Below, in pieces: positions 11,528 to 23,640 of a DNA stretch of 64,000 nucleotides; position 1 is the stretch's first letter, and each line of letters starts with the position of its first letter. Both the position numbers and the translations under genes were made by a program. The notes beneath the pieces were generated by a model that did not search any database, had not been told where the DNA came from, and saw only the letters and a program-made list of their open reading frames with translations. The stretch is from Planococcus citri (lineage: Eukaryota; Arthropoda; Insecta; Hemiptera; Pseudococcidae), in the NCBI RefSeq assembly GCF_950023065.1, contig NC_088681.1, positions 8,618,001 to 8,682,000 of the forward strand, in the 5' to 3' direction.

Positions 11528-11602
11528 CTTTGGTACCACACGCGGCCTGTTTACCTTTCATACTTCATGATTGTGTTGGCCCGAAACACGACGTTCGTAT
11601 AT
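11528..11602 (-). other. 5' UTR part of the same exon, with a small upstream ORF
   Basis: Between a candidate acceptor (tttattttacag, exon starting at 11602) and the ATG at 11527 lie 75 bases. They contain a five-codon upstream ORF (MKYER, 11551-11568, minus) that stops before the main ATG. A uORF in this position could dampen translation of the main frame; this is inference from position only. The sequence ggtaaac over its stop codon also resembles a weak donor. Confidence 0.4.
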
Positions 11603-13000
11603 CTGTAAAATAAATCAAACCATATCGTAAATTTACCAATATACCTACTTACTAGGTGTAGGTACACGACTACACGTTAACGTAAGTATATATGTACGTA
11701 TTAAAAAGCATGCGAAAATATAGCTTATAAATACAAAAGCCACCCTGGTGAGTGCTTCGCTCCATTATACCTTCGTCATCCCTCCTCATCGTCTCATTGC
11801 AAGAACCAAACAAGGCAATAAAATAGTATCTAGTAGGTACGATGAAAGTAAAGTATTACATTTATATCTATGGTAGAGGTACCTCACCCCTACTCGTGTA
11901 AGTATGAGGGTATTTTCACACTATAATATACTACGTATAAATAGTGAAGATATGTGCTACGTAGTCTTAAATATTAATTTGGCTTCAGGCTGAAACGCTA
12001 ATTTATCACAAAACTTACAACTAATCACCGCGTATAAGTAAGAAATACGACTTTAATCTGAAATATGTTGCCATCTTTAATGGAATTTACCTAGTACATG
12101 GTGCAAATCGCGAGATTTACTTTGAACTTGAATCACTTCTCTTTTTCATCCCTTCGTCTTATCGAGCTTTTTGTTGACTGTATACCTCTTTCTGCTGAAC
12201 ATTCCTCGTGCTTCCTTACGTAAGTACGAGAAATTCACATCAACATGCTACAAATACTTACCCACGTATTGGTTCATTTTATTGTACGTAATTACCTTTC
12301 GGCTTCTTTTGCTTTGACATTATAACACCTCGTTCGATTATTAATTTCAATATCTATGTCTATAAATGTAAATCTGACGATACGAATACGAGCAACACTA
12401 AAATACACGCGAGAAGTACGAAATACGAAAAAATAACCTACGGATCATCAACTTACAATTAACGCGAATTCGAAACAACGTCGAATACGACATTTCGCGA
12501 ACAAAACCGAGAAAACGAATACCACACGATTACGAAAACGATAAATGACTAAAAGAAGACGTACCTAGACCTACTACGAGTACGAAGGTGAACGACGAAT
12601 ATACACTACTCATATAAACCGCATTGAACAAGCAAAATGACAACACTCGATATCACCGTTCGAAAAAAAGGCATTGTAGTAAGATGACTCATCGTCTAGT
12701 CCTTAGAACACACGACCCACTGGTTCGGCATCTTATCAGATGTTTATTGATAACGAAAAAGGCATATCAGAGCAGATTGTTACTCATATCTTTTGCAAGA
12801 ATTAACGAGTGTGTTATCTTTGATGCGATCGCAACTCTAAAAATCACTTAAATACCCAAAAGGTTTTATGCATGAAATACAGGGTGCTCAAAAATATCGA
12901 GTAGGTACTCAAAAGAATGTGTTTTTTTTTAAATTAAAAATATAGGTTGGCAACGCGAAATAGATGCAAGGGGGAGAGTTGGAAACAAAAATGTTGAATA
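11603..13000. other. Probable 5' flank or intron of the minus-strand gene; no further gene
   Basis: This stretch has more CpG and more complex sequence than its surroundings, which would fit promoter or UTR sequence, but I could not place a TATA box or start site. The motif acagggtgctcaaaaatat at about 12882 resembles the terminus of a decayed transposon, without a partner in view. A 75-codon open frame at 12624-12851 has no recognisable features. Confidence 0.4.
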
Positions 13001-15340
13001 ATTTTAAGGTATTCAAAAACGATTTGTTATAAAGTTTCAATTCCAATTTTTTTTTTTTTGTTGGTATACTTTCGAATGAAATTTTACACCTTTACACCTT
13101 TTCTTTGTCATTTTTTGCCATTTTTTGCACCGTTACAAACTCTGTAAGTAAGTATTGATTTGGTTATGTTTCTTGAATTTCAAGAGTTAATTATTTTTCG
13201 TTATTAAATATTTGAAAAATTGCATGTGCAGTAAAATTGAAATTTTCTGGAGGGAAGTGAGAGCAAAAGCTTTGAAAAAAATCACAATTTGAAAAGCAGA
13301 ATAACTGATGCAAAAAATTGTGTTTCATAGCTTCAACATTTAAAATTTTCAACAATAATTTTCAGTAAATTATGATACTTATTTTTTTGGCAAGGGCAAT
13401 AAAGCTTTCAAAAATTGATAATTTTTCAAAATTTCTAAAATGAGAAGTAATTTTTTAACTCTCCAACTTTGGCCAGAGAAAAGAAAAGGAAAAGCTGTGA
13501 AAAATTGACGAATTCGAGAACTTGATTCTTAAACTTTTGACAATGCAACAAGTCAATGTTCAATATTTTCAAAAATAGGAATAAAAGCCCGAGTCAAGCA
13601 AGAACAAAAAATTTTGAAAATTAATAATTTTTCAAAAGTAAAATAACATTATTTTCGACACGAGAAGTCAATTTTCCAACCCTCCAATTTTGGTCAGAGA
13701 AAAAAAAAGAAAAATAATGATCTTCAGGATTTTTTGTTCAAATTTTTAAATTACAGCTTCGAAATTTGGAATGTTTTTGAAAATTGAGATCTTTGAACTT
13801 TTGAGAGTTTTGGCGAATATTTTTCTAAAACTACTCTCGATTATCTCTAAGTTGTAGCAGTCGGTGAGCCAATTTGAACTCCAAGGTTGGGCATTATGAT
13901 AGAAAGCTTCAACTGCTCAAAAAAATCTCTCATCACACTAAATGACTCTGTATTGGTAATAATCGAGAAATCTGCCAAAATATTGAAAATAATGGTACCA
14001 GAAAGTGATGAAATTTCAGTAAAATTGAACAAAATGTAACAAAACATTGAAACTTGTATAAAAACGTGCAAAATGGACATAAAAATGACAGAAAAATCGC
14101 CAAAAATGGATACAATTTTAGTAAAGCTATTGTAAATTTCATAACAATTGCTTGAAACATCATAGTATATGTATTTCAAAGCTGATAATGAAGCATCTCA
14201 AAATGTTAGTAAAATGTTGTAACAATCAAAAGTTGTCTTCTTTTGAAACTAAAAAAAAAAAATCGTTTTGAATCACTAATCACAGCTAAAACATTATTCG
14301 AATTAAATATAACATGAAATATCGACATTTTTAATCCAAATTGCATCCTACCTTGGACCATTTACATACCTAAGTTTGATTTTTTTTTCATCTCAAAATT
14401 ATAATACACTCACTTTCCCTCAGAAAAATCTCGTTACTGTACAAAAATTGTTTCTTATTCATCCAAAAACGTCCATTACTCCAAAAATGCTCATTTTTTT
14501 CAAAAAAAAAAAATTTTCTTTAAAAATTAATCATTTTTAAACATATAGGCTACCTAATGTTTTTTTGTTTTTTTGTTTGAGAAAATGGCCATTTTTCTTT
14601 TAAATGGCCTTCTCTGAAAAACTAAATTTTGAAAAAAATCATCATTTTTGCCCAAAATTTTACCAAAAATTCGTTCATTCTCTATTACGAAAATTTTATT
14701 TCACCTCAAAAATATCGATTCTATTCGGAAAATCACTGAAAAAAATATCACTGTTCTCAAAAAAATCTTGTTTTTTACTACAAATTTCAGTCATTGTAAG
14801 TAGGTACCTATACTTATAGTAGGTATTACTTATCTAAAAATTCGTTCTGATATATTCTTCCAATCCAATGCTGCCCCCCCCCCCCCCCAAAACAAAAATA
14901 TGAATCAAATCTTTCGAAAAACATGAATATTTCCTTCATAATTTGTTTCATTTTTTTTTTAAACAAATTTTTTCCAAAAAATAATCATATTTTGAATTCT
15001 TACTATTTTAAAGAAATGTTCACGTTTCTGAAATAAAAAAATCCTATTTTTACCCAGAATTTCGCTCATATGCATTCTCTTTAAATATCTGATGTTTTAC
15101 TTGAGTATTTGACCAACAATTTTTGTTCCTTTTCTTTACATCCTCATTTTATTCAAAAACTGTATGTGGGTACATTTCCTTTCTAAAGATGTTCATTTTA
15201 TTCAAAAAATGAGCACTTTTACCAGAAATTTTCGTTTATGCCCAAAAGTTGTTTTCTTTTGCACCCAAAAGGTTTTTCATTTGTGTCAAAAATGTTCATG
15301 ATCTGCTTAGACCTTCTACAAAACTCTCGAAAGTATTTCC
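13001..15340. other. AT-rich low-complexity tract
   Basis: Runs of caaaaat, tttcaaaa and similar words with loose periodicity of about 30-35 bp, especially 14440-15300 (tcattttttcaaaaa type). A C run of about 15 lies at 14874-14888. Open frames are low-complexity (Phe, Lys, Ser) and not credible. Confidence 0.5.
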
Positions 15341-16453
15341 TTCATTAATAGATAGATACACCTTCGAATAATCGCCATTCAAGCATCATCATTCATCAGC
15401 AATATATTCGACTCACGAATAAGCCAAAGCGACTAGATAAATTGCATTTTGCCCCTCTCCTCCTTCACATAGTCACATTCCTGGTCCTTCCATCCAACAA
15501 TACAACAATATTATAAGTTGCATTCGCAATTCGCCTGGTATTTCATTTCAATTCAGGCACATAGCACATGGGTATGCAATTTCTCAGCACGCGCTTTGCA
15601 AGTTAGGAACTGGTAATCGCCGAAGACAGACGCACGTCACCACCTGCTCGGCTCTTTCTATCGTGAAAGGCGATTGATTATTTCATTAAAACACCAACAC
15701 AACACAGCCGAACGCCTCTCAACTTTTATTCGTTGTTGTTCGTCACTCAAAGTTAATAAATTCGCAGGGTATTAGGTACTATAATTAAACTTGATCCGGT
15801 TGAGATTTTTTTTTCTTTTTCTTACCAGTTGGACTATAGAGACTTGGTAGTTGGTATAGGTACCTCTATCTTATAGTACCTACTACGAGACCGATATTTT
15901 ATCCTATTTTTCGGCCTCCCTGCTTACCTACTCGTATATATTCGCAAAAACTTACACTATTTCAAAATGGCGCCTGATAAAACTTTCGAATTACGTGAAT
16001 GGAATTAACCTGTCAGGTTCGGGATAGGTTTAATCCTTCACTTTGAGCTTCAGCCGAAGAGGATTCATCAATTAAGCGAAGATATCTGTTTTGTTTTGCG
16101 CTTCAGTCGGACCGAACCATCGCGATGTTGATGAACGTAGCTGCGTCTGTGTCCGAGTTGATGAGTTGAATACCTAAGACTCTTGTGAATGTTGTTTTTT
16201 TTTTTTGAATTAAGTATTATTATTGTGGATAAATAATTAAGAGATTGTCGAATTTTCAACTGCTCAGTAAAACCCTAAAAATGAGCTTGGATTTTGATGG
16301 CACTGGCCTAGGTCGACGCAGTATCTCAAATACCAACCCTTCAGAACTGAGTCACTTTTCTCAAAACTGGTATCAATGAGGACCAGGAAGCGAGAAACCC
16401 CTTCATTTATTCAAAAATCACTTCTCCTTATCAACCCAGTGTCTTTCAACTCA
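15341..16453. other. No gene recognised; 3' flank of the macrodomain pseudogene
   Basis: More complex sequence to about 16190. On the minus strand a run of 12 A (T run at 16195-16206 on plus) lies about 250 bases past the end of the pseudogene frame and follows an AATAAT-like word. This could be the tail of a retrocopy, but AT-rich context makes the evidence weak. Confidence 0.35.
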
Positions 16454-17988
16454 AAAAAAGTTGTAGCAGTATGCCATTCCGTGAGAGCCAAATTTTTGTT
16501 CCAGAAACTTTGAGGGCTCTTGCTGGGGGGGGGGACGTTCTCTCCTTCGATATTTCCTTCTTATATTCCCCTCCAAAAAAGTATGGTAACAAACTTTTTT
16601 TGATCCATCAGAGTTGATAGGTATCTCCCTGAATTCTCGCACGATGATTGACCATACGTGGCCCCAGTCAATCTGGTCTAGCTCACATCCAATCCGTGGG
16701 ATAGCGAGTTTTTTGATTTTTCTTCTAGTACATTCCCTGGCAAGATTTTGGATGCCAAGGGAGAAGTCCTTATATTATGTTGGTTTGTCGTAGTAGTAGA
16801 TTTTTGTGATGATGCAGAATATTATATAGTGACCCTGGCTCAATTCCTTCGATTTTATGCTTTAGAGTAGCCACTTCCCCCACATTGTGTGGTTGGGTCA
16901 GCAGCATCTCTCTACCTCCTAAGTAGCGGATGAAGTCCCTTGCTATCCCATTAGACATTCCGAGGTCTTGGCTGACACAGTGTGCCAGTGCAAAGGAGGG
17001 CACTTGTAGAAATACCTACAGTAAAAGCTTTTTATAACGCTTTCGGATATAATGGCTGATTTCGTTATCACGCTGATTTCTTCCAGTCCCTTGACATCCC
17101 CATTTAAATCAATGTAAAATTAATTGCAATATAACGCTCTTGAGCATCTAAAAATCGCGTTTTAACGCTCTGAAATTTCGACAATTATTGTTCAATTTCG
17201 TTGATTTAAGACATTCAACAACTAGTTTTTACATGTTATTTTTATGCGAAATATAATGAATGGAAAATTTGAGTTGAAAAATATTCACAATGTAAAAATG
17301 TTTTTTCACAAACGTTGCGTGAATTTGCGAATCGATATCGACACTCATCTCTAACTTCAATCAAATCGAAAAAATAATGCCAGAATTGAAATCTAGCTCA
17401 AATTGCAACTTTTGAGGGAGGATGACCGAAGGACTGCACAAGTTAAACTACCATAACACGGCAAAAAAATACGTTTCTTCCAAACATGACTCTACACTTT
17501 GAAGACCTCCGATCATTTCCTTGAACCATTAGCGAGCTCAGAACTTTCCTGGGTAGTCTCCCACTCAAAGATACGTGTGTATATGCATTTAAATTCAAAA
17601 TATTAATTACAAGTTTACCTACGTACATCGTTTTGACTTCCTTTATAACGCTTTTTTCACTTTAAAACGAGAATTCGTGGTATAACGCTAATCAGTGTTA
17701 AAATGAGACTTTCGGTTATAACGTGCTTCGGCTTATAACACTCTTTTTCTCTGGTCCCTTGAAAAGCGTTATAACGAGCTTCTACTGTATGTCTTTGTTG
17801 GCTTCCTCCAGCGTGAGTAGCCCATTGGACTTGACCGCTGTTACAGCCATATTTCCAAAGCTTCTCCTCCTCATTACTTCTGCAGCAGAGGAGATGAGTC
17901 TGGTCTCAACATCACAAGGTGTTAGTTTGTGCATGTCAAGATATTGTTTGTACCCGGTTGGCAAAACGGAATTTTTTAGATAGTGCAT
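16454..17988 (-). pseudogene. TARG1/OARD1-type macrodomain ADP-ribosyl hydrolase, broken
   Basis: The family removes ADP-ribose from glutamate or hydrolyses O-acetyl-ADP-ribose. Minus-strand pieces give a macrodomain in order: an upstream segment with LTPCDVETRLISSAAEV (about 17780-17988), then FALAHCVSQDLGMSNGIA (from about 17003 downward), GEVATLK, a YDKPT motif, LAIPRIGCELDQIDW (about 16660-16705) and SIIVREF. AHC, GMxxGIA, GEVA, KPTY-like and PRIGCxLD are hallmarks of this family; the Asp of GCELD corresponds to the catalytic Asp of human TARG1. The copy is dead: a 769-bp MITE splits it (17019-17787), a one-base frameshift lies near 16800, and TAA follows KPT. Taking the MITE and one TA out joins KDI to FLQVPSFALAH in frame. 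Its end past the domain is uncertain. A mobile passenger or retrocopy origin is possible. Confidence 0.82.
17019..17787. mobile_element. Non-autonomous pogo-like MITE (769 bp)
   Basis: Ends cagtaaaagctttttataac and, read inward from the right, cagtagaagctcgttataac match over about 25 bp with three mismatches. TA flanks both ends (17017-17018 and 17788-17789), the target duplication of Tc1/mariner/pogo elements. CAGT termini with a ttataacg block are typical of pogo/Tigger-type elements (family knowledge). The ttataacg word recurs in subterminal positions (around 17643, 17692, 17720 and 17737). There is no transposase frame inside. Inserted in the macrodomain pseudogene. Confidence 0.85.
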
Positions 17989-18286
17989 CTGAATAGGGAT
18001 ATGACCACATATCAGTCAGAATGTATTTTCTGACTGCCAAAACGGCAATATCTGACTGTGATTCTGATCCACACTCAGATCTCCACTCAGTTTTCTAACG
18101 AGTCAGCACCATCTTGGAATTTCAAAAAAATACTTGTTTCTGATTGGTTGATTGTGGTCAGACTGCGAATCTGACTGTCAAAACGGCAATTTCTGACTGC
18201 AGAAATGAGTAGTCAGATATCACCAGAAATGTGCTAATCAGGTATGGGAGAAGATCCCCCACACTGGCAGTTGGAATGTTGAAATA
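17989..18286. repeat. Short repeat with paired tctgactg(c/t)caaaacggcaat units
   Basis: The unit tctgactgccaaaacggcaa then tatctgactg (about 18032-18058) recurs in the same orientation near 18171-18201. ctgact words are dense across the whole stretch, partly inverted (cagtcaga). This looks like a small decayed MITE or minisatellite; no target duplication could be fixed. Confidence 0.55.
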
Positions 18287-19440
18287 CAGTGGGCCCCGAT
18301 TATTATGGATCCACTTAATAAAATCACCCGTTTAATGCAATCAAATGGCATGGTCCTGATTTTTTGTACCTAATTACACAGAAAATCACTCGTTTATTGT
18401 GATCAAACTCCCCGCTTAGCAGAATCATTTTGTGAAAATATTGAGGTATTTTTGGGAAAATGGCCTGTTTTTTCATACTTTGAATCAAAAATTTTGGAAT
18501 TTTTCACTTATTATCCTCTTATTTTTAAATTTTGATTTCTAACAATTTTCTCTCAAGTGATGATAAAGGGAAAAAGGTCTAAACATTTGAAAATTTGAAA
18601 AATAGATATGTTATGTACCTAAATCGCGAATTCGGGAGTACCTATCGTAATTTTAATTCATCTTTTTAGTGTGCATGTACATTGTTAAGTTGTAGTAAAT
18701 TTTTTTATGTGAAAATTGTGTTTTTTCAAAAGTTTGCTTTATAAAATCACCCGCTTAATAAAATCAATTTGCCTCGGACAAATGCGACCATAATAAGCGG
18801 GGCCCACTGTATGCGAAAGGCGCTTTCTGGTATATCCTCCCAATGTACTGTGAAAATTTGGACCCCCTAGGACAATTTGGAGAGGCTGTAGGCGTTCCTA
18901 AAGGTTGGTGGAAAGTCAAAAACACATAAAATAGCCCAAAAATTCACTTTTCTGACCCTGGAGGAGGGTCAAATGGGGTTGGAAGGTTGACATATGCAAA
19001 AGGCACTTCAGGTATATCCTCCCAATGCACTGTGAAAATTTGGACCCCCTAGGACAATTTGGAGAGGCTGTAGGCGTTCCTAAAGGTTGGTGGAAAGTCA
19101 AAAAACACATAAAATAGCCCAAAAACTCACTTTTCTGACCCCGGAGAAGGGTCAAATGAGGTTGGAAGGTTGACATTTATGCAAAAGGCACTTCTGGTAT
19201 ATCCTCCCAATGCACTGTGAAAATTTGGACCCCCTAGGTAAATTTGAAGGGGCTGTAGGCTTTCCTAAATGCCAAAAAAAAAAACAGGTAAAATAGACCA
19301 AAAATCCACTTTTTTGACCCTGGAGAGAGGTCGAAAAGGGTTGGAAGATTGAAACCTGTAATATGTACTCATGGGGCACCCTCCCATTGTATGCTGAAAA
19401 TTTGGACCCCCCAGATCAGTTTGAGGGGTGAGGGGGTCAA
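18241..19440. repeat. 183-bp tandem repeat, interrupted by the MITE
   Basis: The word tatatcctcccaatg begins at 18831, 19013 and 19198, with a diverged fourth near 19376: spacing 182, 185 and about 178 bp. Units contain gaaaatttggaccccctagg and ttggaaggttgacat. A partial earlier unit (18266-18286) is split by the pogo-like MITE. Minus-strand open frames of 75-118 codons follow the repeat and share the same peptides, so I read them as artefacts. Confidence 0.9.
18287..18809. mobile_element. Second pogo-like MITE (523 bp)
   Basis: Left end cagtgggccccgattattat, right end (inverted) cagtgggccccgcttattat: one mismatch over 22 bp. TA lies on both sides (18285-18286 and 18810-18811). The phrase aaaatcaccc(g)ttaat is repeated inside near both ends. 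No transposase. The flanks join into an otherwise intact unit of the adjacent 183-bp repeat (ttggaatgttgaaa-TA-tgcgaaaggc), which confirms the boundaries. Confidence 0.88.
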
Positions 19441-21734
19441 AAATAGGGGTGATATGGGGTTTTCCCCACCTTAGATAAGTTGGGGATGACCTGGGAAACT
19501 GAAATTTGGATATGTTGATCACAGTGAGAGTAATGACCAATGGTATGATTTTGGACCCTTCTTGTTCATTTGGGGTCATATTATGCTCCTCAAAAAAAAT
19601 GATCTTTTCTGTAATTTTCAACTTTGACCCTCCCCACTGCAGGGGTCAACTTCAGTTCCCAAAAAAACCTCGTTCCACAAGCTTGATTTTATTTGATCAA
19701 TTAGAACAGGTTCCAGGTCATAAAATGTAAAAATCAACCTCACGCTAAAACTTATAAATATATGTATAAAATCTGACACACCAGGAACCGTCTAGTTCCA
19801 GCTCAAAACGTCGAGAACTATTAAAATTTTTGACTCCCGACCTTTTTATCCAAAATTGGGCCTACCGCAATAGTCATCATTTTTTACAAAAATTTGGCTA
19901 AAAACGGTCTCCTTTGTATTTTATCGAAATCCTCCTACTTACTTTTTTTGCGATCGGCGCGCCCTGATGCGATGGTGTGAATATCTATTGATTTTAATCT
20001 TCTTTTTTTTAGGGTGTGGGAATAAGTAGCTAATTTGCGTGAGGATTTTTCTACAATGAGTAAAGATTTGTCACCAACTCATCATTAACAGAATGAAAAC
20101 GACTCGACATTAATTAAACCACATTATAAATTACCATCAACATAATTCATATTTGTCACCAACGTAGTACAAGTATTAATAAAAGCCACCAAAGAGTACC
20201 CATAAGCAGTTAATTAGTCGCAGACAGGAAGATATTATGCGAAATGAGAGACCTCACTCATCGATACCACAGGGTTGATAAAATCGAAAATATTTAATAC
20301 TCGGTACTCGCTAATAGATGTCGGAATATTTCGGCGCGTCTGAGGAGTCGTCGATAGCGAGACGAGTATACGGGTACAGCAGGGATGGAATGATTTATTA
20401 CTTTATTTATTAAATTTCTAGGTAACGCGTTCGACGAAGGTTTTGGCTTTTAAAATATCGGCTCTCGTTGCGAAATGGTTTTGCAAACACATGACGGCGA
20501 AAGGGAACCGAGCGGCGCCGCGGTGCTCGCGCGGCTACGACGTGTGACGAAATTAGAAAAGCTTTATTTTTAATTATTTGCAGGTACCTACTCCTATACT
20601 ATAGTACGTAGTAGTAAATGGTACCTACGCGTTATATGTACGGTATGGTATTTAATATACGTCGAAATTTTCTGGCGAATATGATCGATATACCATTACC
20701 GGGTAAAAGGTTAGGTTAATTTGGTACCTAAGTTAAGACTGCTGCGCACCATATTATAGTTTATACGGTTCGCTTGTTGTATGTACATAAAGTCCATTTA
20801 AAGGCTGGCTCCGACTCCATCAAACGAAACTATCTGTTAACTATATACCCGTGCGTGGATATTATATTTCCATAGCCGCCACCGTCGTCGTCGTCTATGG
20901 TACCTATTCAAAAGATGTTAGTGATGAGGTATAGTACCCAGTACCTAGTACCTATTACAGCTTTCAAATATTACGGCATAAATGAAATTAAGATCGCTTT
21001 CTGCGATTGGCAAAAAGCTTTTAACCGAGTGCCTTCCATCTAGTCAATTTATTTAGTAAAAGCAAACTGAAAAGGTTAGAGTAAGTAAACTTGCATTATT
21101 TGATTTACCGGGCACGGGCACCAGCACAATATTCTGTCGCAATAACTCATGTCATCATTAAGCATCGCATAAAAGCCTCGATATTAATAGCGAAAAGCGC
21201 TTCTGTACGAGTACCATACCATGCAAGCTAGGTATACACGAGTCAAGAATATATATAGGTAAATAAGCATCCGCTAAAACTTCATTTTCTACACGTCGAA
21301 GATGTACATAGGTTCTAAAAAGGTAAACTCTCGAGATGGATAGAGAATGAGAATGAGATGGCCCTGGTAGTGCAGCAAACATAGTCAGCTAAGTAACGTT
21401 TAATTGCAACTTGTGCATAGCTTTAATCTATTTCCTAAATACATATGAAATTACTCATCACAAAAATCAGCGTTGAAAAATCTCGTTTGGAATCATCATA
21501 GAAACATTCATTTGACATTCAGCATGAGAAAATTCATTTGATACCATCGTAGAAAAGTTCTGGGAAAATTCGTATCTACCTAGGTTGTGGAAGAAATTTT
21601 TGTGTTGGAACATTCTTTCTTACTCTTCCTCTTCTAAGCCCAATTTTAGTCGATCACGATCCATCAGTGACCAAACAATCATGATTGAAAAATTTGACCA
21701 AAGAGGTACCTAGGAGAGCTCTGCACAAGAAATA
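19441..21734. other. No gene recognised; includes a small CpG-rich patch
   Basis: From about 20000 the sequence is more complex. A short GC-rich, CpG-dense patch (about 20460-20550, with gagcggcgccgcggtgctcg) could be promoter-associated, but I find no start site or exon attached to it. The tag (g)taggtacct is frequent here (20583, 20624, 20902, 20942). Confidence 0.45.
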
Positions 21735-22200
21735 AAAAAATTGGCCCTCAAATGCTTCAGTCAGAACAAACAGGATAGTCTACAGAGGTGGGCGGGTTCT
21801 GCGCCAGGAATCGAAAATTTGACGCTCATTTGTTTCAATCAGAACAAACAGGAAACAGTACTGAGGTATGCGGGTTCTGCGCCAGGAATTAAAAATTTGA
21901 CACTCTCTATTGTTTCATTCAGAACGAATATGAAATCATATGAGGTGAGCGGGTTCTGCGCCAGGAGTTGAAAATTTGACGCTCAGAGGCTCAATTGCTG
22001 CAATTAGAACAAACATGAAATACCTAAGGGGATTCTGCGCCAGGAATTTGAAAATTTGGCGCTCAATATACCTCCAATCAGATCTAACAGGAAAGGCTAC
22101 AGATGTAGGCGGGTTCTGTGCCAGGAATGAAGACATTTTATGAGCAATCGCTTCAATCAAAAAGAACAGGAAAGATTTAGAAAAGCCGAAACCACTGCAT
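21735..22200 (+). repeat. 78-bp satellite, first sense block
   Basis: The core cgggttctgcgccaggaat occurs at 21793, 21871, 21950, about 22028 and 22110 (spacing 78, 79, 78, 82). Each unit continues with aaaatttgac, gctcaattg and cagaacaaacagg. The reverse-complement form of this family makes up 45.8-48.2 kb. Open frames of 76 and 89 codons are period artefacts (78 is 26 codons). Confidence 0.92.
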
Positions 22201-22750
22201 TCCAAAATATTTCCTTAGATTCAGAAATTATTAATTTTTTGAAGTTCTGACCTTATCAATCTAGAATAAATTATTTTTGAAGAAAAAATTTTCAAAACAA
22301 GAATTCATCCAAAAGTATGTGATTTTATGTTTTCAACCGCTCGATGGAACTTTGAAAGTAGTACTGAGATTGACGACAGAGGCTTACGATCTTTTTGAAC
22401 TGAGCCATTTTCCCCAAAACATGTTGAGTACTTTACAGGCTAGAGTGAAAAAAGTCCCGATTTTTTCGAAAATGCCCTTACTTTGAGGAACCATCTTCTT
22501 TCTAGAAACATCTCCATGGCTAACATTTTTTCTGAGTGACTTTCAACTCAAAATGAAGATTTTTACTGAAGTTGGTCAAATTCCACATGAATGAGATAGG
22601 TACTCATTTTCTGACCACATGATCTTTTTTTGCTAAAGCCAATCCTTCTGTTTTGTCAAATTTGTCGGTCTCAGTTTAAATTTTTTTACCTAAATCGAGA
22701 AATGGGCATGTTTTTTGCCAGTATTGAAAAAAGTAAGTAAATACCTAATG

Positions 22751-23095
22751 TTTTTGATGGCATTGCAAAACGGCAATTCTTATTTTAAAATAGCAAAAAC
22801 GTTCTACGTTTTGCTCAAAATTGCCAAAAAAAGTTTTAATTTTTTGAATTAAATCGTTGAAAAGTTTCTTCCGTGTTTTTTTTTTTTGCAAAATTTGGAG
22901 AAAAGTTCTGGTTTTTGGCCAAAGTTACAAAATGTACAGTTTTTTTTTGCTTAAAAAGTTTTACTACCTACTTATTCGATCAGAATCTCAGAAAAGAAAT
23001 CTTGTTTTTACTAAATTTGGAAAAAATTCTACTTTTTTAAGTAAATTTATTAGATATAAAGTTGCAAAACAGTCCCGTTTTTTCCCAAAACTAAA
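22751..23095. other. Low-complexity gcaaaa/tttttt tract
   Basis: Loosely repeated words of the type ttttgccaaaattgcaaaaa. No gene; the overlapping 130-codon plus-strand frame (22857-23249) runs from this tract into the satellite and is not credible. Confidence 0.5.
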
Positions 23096-23099
23096 AAAA

Positions 23100-23640
23100 A
23101 GGCTAGGAATGAAAAATTTGACACTCGATTGCTTCAATCTGAACGAGAACAAGAAAAACTACAGCAATGGAGTGGGTTCTGCACCAGAAATGAAAAATTT
23201 GGCCCTCAATTGCTTCAGTCCAACGAAACAAGAAATGCTAAAATGCTAAAGCGGTAGGCGGATTCTGCGCCAGGAGTTGAAAATTTGACGCGCAATTGTC
23301 TCAATCAAAACGAACATGGAGGGCTACAGTGGAAGGTGGGTTCTGCGCGAGGAATCAACATTTTGACGCTCAATTTTTTCAATTAGAACGAACATAAAGG
23401 GCTACAAAGTTAGGCGGGTTCTGCGCCAGGAATGAAAAATTTTACGCTCAATTGCTTCATTCTGAACGAACAAGAAAAACTACAGCACTGAGTGGGTTCT
23501 GCACCAGAAATGAAAAATTTGGCCCTTGATATCTTCAGTTATACCAAACAAGAAATGATAAAGAGGCAGGCGGGTTCTGCGCCAGGAGTGAAAAAATTTG
23601 ACGCAAAATTTCTTCAATCAAAATTAGCAAGATAGATTAT
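23100..23640 (+). repeat. 78-bp satellite, second sense block
   Basis: Cores of the (c/t)gg(g/a)ttctgc(g/a)cca type at 23173, 23259, 23337, 23414, 23493 and 23571 (spacing 86, 78, 77, 79, 78). Two variants alternate: one with gcaccagaaatg (23173, 23493) and one with gcgccaggag or gcgccaggaat, the variants recurring with a period of four units. Confidence 0.9.

Noticed and set aside
19265..19621. 118-codon minus-strand frame
   Set aside because: Follows the diverged end of the 183-bp repeat, sharing its peptides with the neighbouring frames; not a gene.
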